Below, one piece after another: positions 48,901 to 57,340 of a stretch of DNA of 64,000 nt (the first letter of the stretch is position 1; each line of letters starts with the position of its first letter). Where the stretch lies: contig NC_135213.1 of NCBI RefSeq assembly GCF_052324685.1, forward strand, positions 953,160-1,017,159. Reading direction: 5' to 3'. Below the pieces are notes generated by a model, which was given only the letters and a program-made list of their open reading frames with translations, made no database searches and had not been told where the DNA came from. Made by a program: the position numbers and the translations under genes. This stretch comes from Brachyhypopomus gauderio. Lineage: Eukaryota > Chordata > Actinopteri > Gymnotiformes > Hypopomidae.

Positions 48901-51900
48901 GACTTGGTCCCACCTCTGGCTACTCATATACTAACATTTAACAACACAGCAAAAAAACTATTAATGTAATTTACGTAAAAAAATTTTCATACAAAGCATT
49001 AAAGTCATGTAGTTCTTTTGAGAAGTGACTGCCTATTTCAAAGGCAACAGATGTTGTTCATTTGTAGTTCTAACATATTTAGGGTGTTTTTTACTCATTT
49101 TCTTCTCTCCCAACGTTATTCATTTACAGCTTCAAAAACATGTATTATGCAAATTAGGTGATGACGTCATTTAGCGACTTCTAGCGACTTTTAGGACAAC
49201 CAATAGCGACTTTCCTTACTGAGGAGTTGGCAACAGTGCTTAAATGGTGAGCACAATAAAAGTCAGAAGCTGTTGGGTAAGATAATAAAGTACAATGATT
49301 TATGTAACAAAGCATGGATTAATCTAGAGATCTGTTACATACACACAAGGCTACATACACACAAATTCCCCATTCTGAACTCTCATCTTTTATACTTTTA
49401 CTCATCAATACACACGGTGTCCACGAGGTGATTAACTAAACATGATTGGACAATACATGGAATAATTAACACTGATTTGACAACTACATATTAGATCTCT
49501 AACACCTATATCTAATGTGTTTAATGTATACTAAGAAAGCCTGACATAAATGGAAATCATCAAATTTCCATCACATTTCCCTCCTTTTTGTCCTTTATGG
49601 ACAAATTACATCGACTACAGATCACTCCAATACAGACTTTCGATCATAACGTCACTTACAGGAAGTACATGGATGGTCAAACAAATTACCTCATTATAAC
49701 ATTGTTCAAAAATTTGTTAACTGAATCATCATCATCATTATCATTTGCACTAATCCAAAGAAATAAAAGTCGACATGTAATTTTGGAATGAGTTTACTGG
49801 TCTGGCCCCCTTAAGATCCGATTAATGTATGTATGTTAATTAATTGTATGTGGGCCCCAGACCAAAATGAGTTTGACACCCCTGATATAAAGGAAAGCAA
49901 AATTTTGTCTGTTCACAGATTATGTAAAATAGAATGGTCTTCCTTTACATTAAGTTTCAGTGTTGAGTAAACAATTCAACAATAGAGGGTTTTCCATCCA
50001 CCGAGTTTTTGCGCATTTTGAAAATGCGCATGAAAAAAGCTGGATGGAAAAAGTCCAAAATTCGAAAAAAGCCCCAAATATCGCAAAAAGATTTTTACGC
50101 TAGGAGGAGGTGGAAAAGTTAGACTATCGCATCGCCAAAATTCGGAAAAACTGGATGGAAAAGGGTTTTTCGCATAAACGATGACGTATCATGCCTCAAG
50201 TCATGTGGTTCTGTACATGATCGCGATGTAAAGATGGCAAATGCATACAAAAACAGTTCTGGAGAGAACAAAAATTTAATTTAACTTCTCCATGTATAGA
50301 AAAAAATAAAATAAAAATGTTTCAAAACCTCAACGTGCAAAAATGCGTAACTGCCAGATGGACGTAAAACCACTATTGTTTGGCGTCCTCTCACGTGATC
50401 TAAAGTTTATTCGCATAACTGTAATGAATGGAAACAAGGCTTAATTCGCATTTTTTTCTGCCGAAACTTGGAAATTGCGCATTATTTTTTCGAAAGGTTT
50501 GGATGGAAACCCAGCTAATAACATTGTGAGAAGAGGGTTTTCCATCCACCGAGTTTTTGCACATTTTGAAAATGCGCATGAAAAAAGCTGGATGGAAAAA
50601 GTCCAAAATTTGAAAAAAGCCCCAAATATCGCAAAACGATTTTTACGCTAGGAGGAGGTGGAAAAGTTAGACTATCGCATCGCCAAAATTCGGAAAAACT
50701 GGATGGAAAAGGGTTTTTCGCATAAACGATGACGTATCATGCCTCAAGTCATGTGGTTCTGTACCATGTGATCAGATCTAAAACATGTTCTCCCAGAAGA
50801 GTTTCGTTTGCGCTCCCAGGTATATGGCGGATGTCGCCATGGTCGCACTGAGATTTCCGCCCTTAATAAATGTTCTTGCGCTCGTCCTGCCCGGCGTCCA
50901 AGAGCAAACATGATCGCGATGTAAAGATGGCAAATGCATACAAAAACAGTTCTGGAGAGAGCAAAAATTGAATTTAACTTCTCCATGTATAGAAAAAAAA
51001 AAGAAGAAAATGTTTCAAAACCTCAACGTGCAAAAATGCATAACTGCCAGATGGATGTAAAAACCACTATTGTTTGGCGTCCTCTCACGTGATCTAAAGT
51101 TTATTCGCATAACTGTAATGAATGGAAACAAGGCTTAATTCGCATTTTTTTCTGCCGAAACTTGGAAATTGCGCATTATTTTTTCGAAAGGTTTGGATGG
51201 AAACCCGGCTACTGTTATCTGACACCCCTCTTTAATTATTCTTCAGTCTCCATTCAACTCAACCACACATCATTAGTCTTGACATGTCTAACTGCCAAAA
51301 AGCACAGAGGTCTAGCCCCCAGAATCCATTTCACGGTGTTTTTTGTCCCTAGAGGCATTATTAAGTTCATATCTTAAAGCTGAGAGTTTCCAATAGCATT
51401 TGAGCTCATGTGCTGAAACTAGTGGTGGGACTTTAACGCGTTAATTTCGATTAATTAATTACAGGAAAATTAACGCACTAAAAATATTAACGCATTTTAA
51501 CGCATGAGACACTTTTGCACCGTGGAATGTTTCTCCGTGCACGAGTTCCAGACATACAGAATATATGGACGCACAATAAGATGAGCATGATGCAGATGAC
51601 TGAAGAGGCTACGCTGGTGGATGGGAAATTTAAATATAAGAAACTTTTAGATGGAAGTACAAACAAAAATAGTGTTATTTGCACTTTATGTAGGAAGGAG
51701 TTCGCTTATCACAGGAGCACTTCCACCCTTCGTTACCACACCAACGCAAAACATGTTGGGGCTAACACGCAGGTCAGTAATGATCACTTAGCCACTTAGC
51801 TGCTAATTGTATTCCTAGTACGATATGGTGAACAAACGTCCGTATTTTCCGGGACATGTCCGTATTTCACATCCTGTCCCGGGCGTCGCGGGTTTTTTTT

Positions 51901-54095
51901 ATGTGAGGAAATGTCCTGGGGTGAGTTTCCCAAAACGTTCTTAGCGCTAAGTACTTCGTAACCTCGTTCTTACGTACGAGGTTAAGATGTACTTAGCGCT
52001 AAGAACGTTTTGGGAAACTCACCCCTGGTTTTTAAATTACCTTCATTGGACCATTAAGACTGGATTAAACTTTCGCGAGTGACCGTCGCGCGCGACTCCG
52101 CACGCGTTTATACGTGACGCGTCATATTATTTACAGTGTTGTTCGCTCTCTGTGGTCGAAGCTAAAGGCTTACAAGAAGCACTGCAAATTGTGTCAACTG
52201 ATGCAAGTTAAGAACTGCCATCCAGAAAGACAATGTCGAAGAAAATCCAGCAGCTGTATGATGAGGAAAGAGAAGTAAAACAGGTTATTGTGAAGAAACA
52301 AATGTGGCTCTGACTGGGGATCACTGGACCTCTGTTAGCAACAAGAATTATCTTGGTGTCTGTGACAGCTCATATTATAGATGATGAATCTATAGATGAT
52401 GAAGATCCATTCATTTGCTTTGAGCATGCAGAAGACCACTTATAGGCACTATGGAGATCCCTGTGGCAGAGGCCTGGGAAATTAAAGAAAAATATACCAT
52501 CTAAAATGGTATTAAAAAACATCTTCTGATTTACTTCAATTCTTCCAATATCCTGAGCAAAACTTCCAAAATTAAACAACATTTTTGGTCAGAATTTCCA
52601 GTGTTCTGAACTGTTTTTTGCACTCATCTATTGGTCTATGTAGTAGACTGGTGGAAAAATAAACAAGATGTTGAAGTTTATGATTATGTTCATTGATTCA
52701 TTCATCATTCAAACTTAAATTAATATTTCTCATGTTAAATACTGAAATGCGATTAAAATGCGATTAATTTCGATTAATTAATTACAAAGCTTCCGATTAA
52801 TTCGATTAATTTTTTTGATCGCGTCCCACCCCTAGCTGAAACTAAGAGTCCCTTATAACTAGAGCTCTTTAGTTTTGAAATCCAGATCTGTAATTGAGCA
52901 TCGTCTGTCTGAACTGCACTACTACTTGTATATTTAATCCTTTATAGACTATCTGGATGTGGCCTCACTGTAGAGTCTTGCAAAGCTGTCAGATTAGTTC
53001 TACAAACAGAAATGTCCTCACTGAGAGAGCTGGAGATGAATAATAATGAACTGCAGGATTCAGGGGTGAAACAGCTCTGTGCTGGATTGAAGAGTTCACA
53101 CTGTAAACTGGAGATTTTCAGGTGAGCTTTCAGTAAATTAATTCTTGAATAGAACCTGTATGGTGCAAAAGCAGTATGTGGTAACTATATGTGGTAATAA
53201 TATGATAATTTGATAGGAGTTCAAATAGGGCACTGCAGGGCAATGCTATGTAGACAATATATGTTAATAGAAATTAGCTGCATTAAATTATCACACTGAA
53301 GCACTGAGGTTACTTTTTCCTGCATGATCAGATTTTCCACATTTTCCACATCTAGTATAAAAAAATTATAAAATAAAATGGACACATTGAAGAGTTGATC
53401 ACAACTTGATATTTATTATAGGGTTTCACAGTGATTAAAGATCTTTCACATTGTTGCTTCACATGTTTATGTGGCTGTTCTGGAAATGCATCTCTCTCAC
53501 TGTCTCTCTCCTTCTCCCCCCCCCTTTCTGCAGATTGTCTGGTTGTTTGGTCACAGAGGAAGGCTGTTCTTCTCTAGCTTCAGCTCTGAGTTCAAACCCC
53601 TCACACCTGAACGAACTGGATCTGAATTACAACCACCCAGGAGACTCAGGAGTGAAGCTGCTCTCTGCTAGACTGGAGGATCCCAACTGCAGACTGGACA
53701 CACTCAGGTATGTAGAAACCACTTTAAACACCTGTAAAAACACTCTAAATATAAGATATTCACATTTAATAATTTTCATGCCTGTGCCAATCAATCTCCT
53801 CCGCCCCACCATTTTATACTTCAGCAGTTCTAAAATAATACAGCATTATACATGGAAACAGAATACATGACACACATATGTTTTTATTCCTCAAACATAT
53901 ACAGTGTCATACATGACACACATTCTTATTCCTCAAATAAATACAGTCTCTACAGTAACTTTTATATGAATATGACTTTTAGGACTTTTATAAATAGGTT
54001 TTGATGGTAAATGTATGTTATGAAAGGCAGTGAAGGGAATCTTTGAACTCAGGAGAGCTGTCTGTGTGTGTGTGTCTATGTGTGTGTGTGTGTGT

Positions 54096-54181
<86 letters not shown>

Positions 54182-54884
54182 TTCTTTAGGGTGGAACACA
54201 CAGGGAAGATGAGAGTCAACCAAGGACTAAGAAAATGTAAGTAGCAGTCAGTGTGTAATGTACACACACACACACACACACACAGACACACACAAAAACA
54301 AATATACATACACACTGTATTTGTGTCCTCTCCTCTAATGTCTCTTCTTGTATGCAGATGTGTGTGAGCTCACACTGGACCCAAACACAGTGAACGCACG
54401 TCTCTGTCTGTCTGAGGGGAACAGAAAGGTGACGCGTGTGGAGAACCAGGCTTATCCTGATCATCCAGACAGATTTATTAACTGGGAGCATGTGCTGTGT
54501 AGAGAGAGTCTGACTGGATGCTGTTACTGGGAGGCTGAATGGACTGGGACGGCTTACATAGCAGTGACATATAAAGGAATCAGCAGGAAAGGAAACACTG
54601 AAGACTGTGTGTTTGGATACAATGTGAAGTCTTGGAGGTTGCGCTGCTCTAAAGACAATTACTCTGTTTGTCACAATAAGAAAGAAACTGCCATCCCCTT
54701 TCCCCCCTCCAGCTCCAACAGAGTAGGGGTGTATCTGGACTGGCCGGCCGGCACTCTGTCATTCTACAGTGTCTCCTCTCACACAAACACACTCACCCAC
54801 TTATACACATTCCACTCCAAATTCACTGAGCCCCTCTATGCAGGATTTTGGGTCAGTTTTGACTCCTCAGTGTGTGTCAATTAG
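33979..54884 (+). CDS. NLR family protein: PYRIN - FISNA-NACHT - LRR - PRY/SPRY (B30.2)
   Basis: Predicted cytosolic innate immune sensor of the large fish NLR (NLRP/NLRC3-like) expansion. Exons: 33979-34240 ([26 protein letters not shown]), 36721-38509 (FISNA-NACHT), 40268-40441, 42216-42389, 52948-53121 and 53534-53707 (four LRR exons, each exactly 174 bp), 54190-54236 (linker, VEHTGKMRV), 54358-54884 (PRY-SPRY). All junctions are GT-AG and in phase; total 1106 aa. Walker A is GIAGVGKT (residues 183-190) and Walker B is [11 protein letters not shown] (256-266). LRR units read LxGCGLTxxSC...LRELxMNxN. The SPRY keeps [16 protein letters not shown] and [19 protein letters not shown] domains usually recruit ASC by homotypic contact, so inflammasome assembly is a reasonable inference, not shown here. 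The ATG follows an acceptor-like GCAG, so a 5' UTR exon upstream is likely. The NACHT acceptor could also be 36727 (in frame). Introns 3 to 5 hold many transposons, yet no exon is damaged. Confidence 0.92.
34875..35163 (-). mobile_element. Possible solo LTR in NLR intron 1
   Basis: 289 bp from TGTGACAGG to CCGTGACA. On the minus strand it reads TG...CA with a TATA-like TCTATATATG and an ATTAAA signal downstream, like the other solo LTRs. No matching TSD was found, so boundaries and class are less sure. Confidence 0.5.
35164..36356. other. NLR intron 1 sequence, nothing recognised
   Basis: No coding region, RNA gene or complete element seen. Short duplications of a GGTACAGGTACAATA-type unit occur near 35270-35300. 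Confidence 0.45.
36357..36560. repeat. About 70-bp imperfect tandem repeat upstream of the NACHT exon
   Basis: Three diverged units starting near 36358, 36427 and 36497 share AACTCATATCCAGCTTGATT and GGTTAAGGACTCA-like motifs. They end about 160-180 bp before the NACHT exon acceptor. Confidence 0.65.
38836..40235. mobile_element. hAT element with BED-finger relic, NLR intron 3 (NACHT to LRR1)
   Basis: Ends TAGGGGTGACC and CACCTCTA, perfect 8-bp TSD CTACACAT (38828-38835 and 40236-40243). A plus-strand relic at about 39127-39243 reads [20 protein letters not shown] then a histidine pair (YHLKR), a BED zinc finger typical of hAT transposases. The coding region is then cut by a solo LTR (39260-39757). 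No catalytic core remains. Confidence 0.85.
39260..39757 (-). mobile_element. Solo LTR with 5-bp TSD, nested in the BED-hAT
   Basis: 498 bp; the minus strand begins TGTCACGTATGG and ends GCAGCATTACA. It is flanked by the perfect TSD CAGTT (39255-39259 and 39758-39762). On the minus strand a TATA-like TGTATATAAG is followed by an ATTAAA-type signal. It interrupts the hAT just after the BED finger and is younger than it. Confidence 0.88.
40632..41643. mobile_element. CAAGTC-rich hAT-like element, copy C, NLR intron between LRR1 and LRR2
   Basis: 1012 bp, ends CAGACATGTGAAC and GTCCACACGTCTG, perfect 8-bp TSD CTAGCTGC (40624-40631 and 41644-41651). The ends carry the same CAAGTC/GAGTC repeat style as copies A and B, but the terminal bases and interior differ (two C-runs near 40952 and 41006), so it is a related subfamily. 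Confidence 0.85.
42464..46070 (+). mobile_element. Full-length R2-like non-LTR retrotransposon (restriction-like endonuclease type)
   Basis: The element sits between two identical 25-bp sequences (42439-42463 and 46071-46095), a target-site duplication made on insertion into the NLR intron between LRR2 and LRR3. It has about 150-270 bp of 5' leader (depending on where translation starts), one long open frame and about 100 bp of 3' UTR with no poly(A) tail. A single protein with N-terminal zinc finger, central RT and C-terminal CCHC plus PD-(D/E)XK endonuclease is the R2/R4/NeSL/Hero plan. It looks complete, not 5'-truncated. Confidence 0.9.
42610..45969 (+). CDS. R2-like element protein: zinc finger, reverse transcriptase, restriction-like endonuclease
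   Basis: The frame is open from 42610 to the stop at 45967-45969. The first ATG (near 42810) lies inside the zinc finger, so translation probably starts at a non-AUG codon such as TTG at 42736; residue numbers below count from there (1077 codons). Residues 6-27 form a Cys-rich C2HC/C2H2-like finger ([14 protein letters not shown]). RT motif A is [14 protein letters not shown] (D418), motif B is [14 protein letters not shown], and the catalytic FMDDL has D520/D521. The C terminus has a CCHC knuckle ([17 protein letters not shown], from 855) and the endonuclease RPDIVL...[10 protein letters not shown] (P960-D961, E976). No stop or frameshift. It would nick DNA and prime reverse transcription from the nick. 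The exact clade within the R2 group is not assigned. Confidence 0.88.
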   Translation, partial: RRTLEATEKRKELYPQGNPRGGEDEIPSRTESRLTDYSIGQTLTSRECLCGKICKNEKGLRIHQTKMKCKERLQTLQCTDQVSGETEEELGQEAPHSAQSLRVVQAVPRSRQSEMRRVRWPQASKTAEWQEFDEEVDKILEVTAKGDGERRLQTMTTIIVSMAAERFGVEQEKAAKQPYTKNQRATKIHNIRKELKALKKQHKAADQEERVPLAQLRLILRRKLLVLRRAEQHRRWRRERARKRAAFINNPFHFMKGLLGQKRSGRLACTKEEVDKHLHDTFSDPIRDQDLGQCKALITPPEPAEAFDLREPLLKEVQEVVRKARASSAPGPSGTSYKVYKHCPRLLHRLWKILRVIWRKGKTARQWHFAEGVWIPKEEDSKNISQFRIISLLSVEGKIFFSVVARRLAAFLLKNRYIDTSVQKGGIPGVPGCLEHTGVVTQLLREARENKGDLVVLWLDLANAYGSMPHKLVFETLERHHVPARVRDIILEYYGDFSLRVSSGPVTSEWHRLEKGIITGCTISAILFALAMNMLVKAAEPECRGPKSKSGVRQPPIRAFMDDLTVTTESVPGGRWLLAGLESLMTWARMSFKPSKSRSVVLKRGRVAEKFRFSIAGTPIPTITEKPIKSLGKFFDSSLRDRASIKTTCEELDGWLLSVDKTGLPGKFKAWIYQHGILPRILWPLLLYEFPITTISELERRVSRYLRRWLGLPRSLSSIALYGNTCKLTLPLKSIEEEFKVLRAREVLQLRESADPKVAGAGVSVKTGRKWRAVTAVEQAESRLRHKVLVGTVSRGRAGLGTTSLVRFDKAQGPERRQLVQEEVRAAVEEERSSRAVGMRKQGAWTRWEQVAERKILWAELWQAEPHRIKFLVQAVYDVLPSPSNLHCWGLVDSPACPLCQRRGTLEHILSCCPKALGEGRYRWRHDQVLKTIAESICSAITICRRSKPVKKIINFIKAGEKPATAKETPGLLNTAQDWQLSVDLGSQLKFPQHIAQTTLRPDIVLVSEATKATIMLELTVPWEERMEEAFERKRVKYDSLVSDCHKKGWKARCLPVEVGCRGFAGQSLYRAYTVLGITGGRRRRAIFNSTEAAEKSSRWLWIRRGEPWSSAARAQAET
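47104..47220 (+). pseudogene. hAT transposase N-terminal fragment
   Basis: 39 codons from ATG to [18 protein letters not shown], then [14 protein letters not shown]. The KYRKEWE..P.FKGWL pattern is characteristic of hAT-family transposases just before their BED finger. The finger itself is absent, with the next element inserted about 50 bp downstream. Confidence 0.6.
47273..48918. mobile_element. CAAGTC-rich hAT-like element, copy B (level 3)
   Basis: Inverted relative to copy A. Ends CAGAGGTGGGG and CCCACCTCTG, perfect 8-bp TSD GCTACTCA (47265-47272 and 48919-48926). The interior matches copy A except for the 538-bp level-4 insertion and small changes. Confidence 0.9.
47978..48515. mobile_element. 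Small hAT-like element (level 4)
   Basis: 538 bp, ends CAGGGGTCTCCAAC and GTTGGAAACCCCTG, perfect 8-bp TSD GTTTAGAA (47970-47977 and 48516-48523). Copy A, without this insertion, shows the corresponding single target at about 30630. It contains a G-run at 48044-48065 and repeated GCGAGCTACT/GGTAGCTCGC motifs. Non-coding. Confidence 0.9.
49983..50517. mobile_element. Small DNA element of a direct dimer, copy 1
   Basis: About 535 bp with inverted termini GGGTTTTCCATCC and GGATGGAAACCC. Non-coding, AT-rich, with AAAATGCGCAT motifs. Nearly identical to the next copy, in the same orientation, about a dozen bases away. Confidence 0.7.
50530..51211. mobile_element. Small DNA element of a direct dimer, copy 2
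   Basis: As copy 1, but about 140 bp longer owing to an internal segment (about 50763-50907) absent from copy 1. A short ACATGATCGCGATG landmark marks the junction in both, so copy 1 is an internal-deletion derivative or copy 2 gained the segment. Confidence 0.7.
51420..52834 (+). mobile_element. ZBED1-like hAT element with decayed transposase, NLR intron before LRR3
   Basis: Ends TAGTGGTGGGAC and GTCCCACCCCTA, perfect 8-bp TSD GCTGAAAC (51412-51419 and 52835-52842); sub-terminal TTAACGCGTTAA and GATTAATTCGAT motifs. A plus-strand relic at 51600-51790 has a BED finger ([17 protein letters not shown], then H...H in RYHTNAKH). After a 106-bp MITE, a further relic near 52190-52350 reads [11 protein letters not shown] and [13 protein letters not shown], hAT core sequence. 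Most of the catalytic domain is deleted. Confidence 0.87.
51919..52024. mobile_element. 106-bp Harbinger-type foldback MITE
   Basis: Almost a perfect hairpin: arms of about 48 bp with only two mismatches around a 10-base centre. It begins GGGTGAGTTTCCC, is flanked by a perfect 3-bp TSD CTG (51916-51918 and 52025-52027), and contains CTTAGCGCTAAG. Termini and TSD type match the Harbinger at 9082-12239. Confidence 0.85.
54058..54178. repeat. Long (TG)n microsatellite before the NLR linker exon
   Basis: More than 50 TG units with a few TA interruptions, ending about ten bases before the linker-exon acceptor at 54190. Confidence 0.9.
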
Positions 54885-55168
54885 CCTCCTGTATCCTCCT
54901 GTATCCTGTAGAAACACCCGAGCCTGCAAGGAAACATGAATTCCTCTATGCAAACGCCTCTACACATACAGCTGGTGCACATAGTACAAATATACCTAGG
55001 AGGATGTTTACTAGAACTGTTTACATAAAACACACAAACTCAAATGTGAATTACAAGGATTACAATACAGTTTATACATCTTATATCATTTGTTTCCTAC
55101 AGTTTATGTCCACGCTATATTTGAATATTCTTTTTAGTTCAGTCTCCCATATTGTATTGCCATGAAAT

Positions 55169-55174
55169 AATAAA
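55169..55174 (+). terminator. Probable NLR poly(A) signal
   Basis: AATAAA about 285 bp after the NLR stop codon, the first canonical signal downstream. Confidence 0.55.
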
Positions 55175-55637
55175 TAATCTCCATGCATTTTAGTGTTATT
55201 CACCTTGTAGTCTTGGACGTGTGTAGAACTTTATATGGTCTTTATATAGTCTTTGAAATTCATTTCTTTGCCAATATACTGTAAGTGGGCTCGCTTCCTG
55301 TTTCTAGGTTAGTCTAAGTTATGGAGGCCCCTTCCTGTATCTGTTTAGTTTAAGACCTTTCTTCATTAGTTTATCTCTATTCCAAATGGAAATTAAATTA
55401 TGTTGGAATGTGAGGCCCCAGCTTTGTATTAACAACTATCCTATATAAATATGACAGATTCAACTATATGAGAGAGGAAGATTGGCCCGAGACCTCTCTC
55501 AGTCAAAGCCCAGGCACTTGATATGATGCTGTTGTTACAACTAGCATGGTATCGTCAGAGACTTTGTCATCATCACAGCATTGCTACAGAATACACCTCA
55601 ACCTCCTAACTATTTTAACACGTGACATTTTTCTCAT
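55175..55637. other. Intergenic DNA, nothing recognised
   Basis: No coding region or element was identified between the NLR 3' end and the L2-type fragment. Confidence 0.5.
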
Positions 55638-56765
55638 TTCAATCAATCAATCAATCAAAGTTTATTTGTATAGCGCTTTTCACAACACATGTTGTCACAA
55701 AGCGCTTTACAGGATTTAAAAGGTTAACAATACTATGGGTCCAGAACCCTAATGAGCAAGCCAAAGGCAATAGTGGCGAGGAAAAACTCCCTATGATGAT
55801 GGGGAATAGGAAGAAACCTCGGGAGAACCAAGACTCAAAAGGGAACCCATCCTCCATTGGGCGGCCCGTTAACACACAAATTACACAAAATACAGACAAA
55901 TACACAAGTCACACACAAATCACACAATCAGACTAAGTAAAGGTAAAAATGAAAGTTCTGGGTTATGATATTGTCACTGTAAATGTCTGTTGATGAACGG
56001 CAGGCTTTCATTCCGTGTCGGAGCAGCGATGCTGGTATTGTAGGCTCCGACTGCAATGTTACTCTCCAGGTGAACCTCGGAGAAAAGATACGAGATGTAG
56101 TAAATATGTAACAGATTAATCAAAGGCCAAACTAAACAGATGAGTCTTTAGTCGAGTTTTAAACATTGAGACTGTGTCTGAGTCCCGCATAAAGGCAGGA
56201 AGATTATTCCACAATTGTGGAGCTTTAGAAGAAAAGGCTCTTCCACCTGCTGTGATCTTTTTGATCCTAGGAACAGTTAATAACCCTGCGTCCTGCGAGC
56301 GAAGTGAACGCACTGGGTTATATTGTTCAATAAGTTCACTAAGATAGTCTGGAGCTAAGCCATGCAGCGTTTTATATGTTAATAAAAGTATTTTATAGTC
56401 AATACGGAATCTAATTGGCAGCCAGTGTAAAGACGATAGTACGGGACTAATGTGATCAAACTTTTTAGTTTTTGTTAAAACTCATGCTGCTGCGTTCTGA
56501 ACCAGCTGGAGTTTGTTTATCGATTTACCAGAACATCCAGCTAGGAGACTGTTGCAATAATCTAAACGAGAGGATATGAATGCATGGATTAGTTTTTCTG
56601 CATCACTAATATTTAATATGTTTCTAATTTTGGCAATGTTGCGCAACTGAAAGAACGCTACCCTAGTTATATTATTAATATGTGTATCATTTGAACAGAC
56701 AGTATATCTATTTGTAATCACATTTGACATGCGGGCAGTGGAGACATTCTTTGCAGTGTTGTCCG
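55638..56765 (-). mobile_element. 5'-truncated L2-type LINE with (TTGA)n tail
   Basis: On the minus strand, 56730-56482 encodes ITRVAFFQLRNIAKIR and KLIHAFISSRLDYCNSLL, and 56313-56116 encodes KITAGGRAFSSKAPQLWNNLP and FKTRLKTHLFSLAFD, the RT C terminus of L2/CR1-like LINEs. The 3' UTR contains the widespread 'tttgtatagcgcttttcaca' segment and ends at 55638-55659 in four tandem AATC units on the plus strand, the short-repeat tail typical of L2. Only the last kilobase is present. It is a different subfamily from 28640-33240. Confidence 0.83.
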
Positions 56766-56987
56766 AAACGATATGTGGTAGTATAAAGAAACACCCCTCA
56801 AAAACAGGGGAAGGAACATTTACCTGACGAAAATTAATGTTGCATTGTGTTCCAGGTTTGAAAAGTGCTAAAGTAGGCTAAAGTAGGCTACTTGAAAATG
56901 TAACTTTATTTTGTTTCACAACAAATAGATGTCTGACTGAATCGATGTGATAAAAAAGCGAATTATTTCGAATAATTTCGAGTATAT

Positions 56988-57340
56988 TGTGACGGCGCTG
57001 GGAATATGGACCTATGAGCTCCGCCACCGACTAGTGGAGGATGCTGGGAAATGTACAGGGTGGGAGATTTATGTTTGTTAATGTTCCTTAACATGGCAAT
57101 TCTTTGTGCATCTTTGTGTTAGTTCATTTATGGAAATGTGGGAATGCTTTGGGGACGTTTTGTTGGGGAAAGTAAAAATCACCATCAAGGTTAAATGTGT
57201 GCAGTGATATGACATGACTGCCACCAAAGCACCTGAGGGAGAGGAAGTAATAAAGCAGTTATTACTCTTGATGTTCAATAAAGAGTATTCCTTGCAAAGA
57301 TGAGCTTCTTGAGTGAGTCTCCTTCTTCACCGGCGCCACA
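56988..57340 (+). repeat. 5' LTR of the young gypsy element
   Basis: 353 bp, TG...CA. AATAAA at about 57279-57284 places the end of R shortly after it. The gag-pol start ATG at 57300 lies inside this LTR. Confidence 0.95.

Larger units (their letters stand above)
46601..49238. mobile_element. Second hAT element (level 2) inside level 1
   Basis: Ends CAGTGTTGCCAACT and GTTGGCAACAGTG, perfect 8-bp TSD CTTAAATG (46593-46600 and 49239-49246). Sub-terminal AGCGAC/GTCGCT repeats are present on both sides. A plus-strand relic at 47104-47220 reads [18 protein letters not shown], the N-terminal motif of BED/hAT transposases, and ends at a stop. Confidence 0.9.
46260..49884. mobile_element. Outer hAT element of a four-level nest (level 1)
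   Basis: Ends CAGGGGTATCAAAC and GTTTGACACCCCTG are inverted, with the perfect 8-bp TSD ATATAAAG (46252-46259 and 49885-49892). A short relic at 46444 reads [11 protein letters not shown], like the start of GTF2IRD2-type hAT proteins, then degenerates. Its own sequence amounts to only about 990 bp; the rest is later insertions. Confidence 0.9.
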
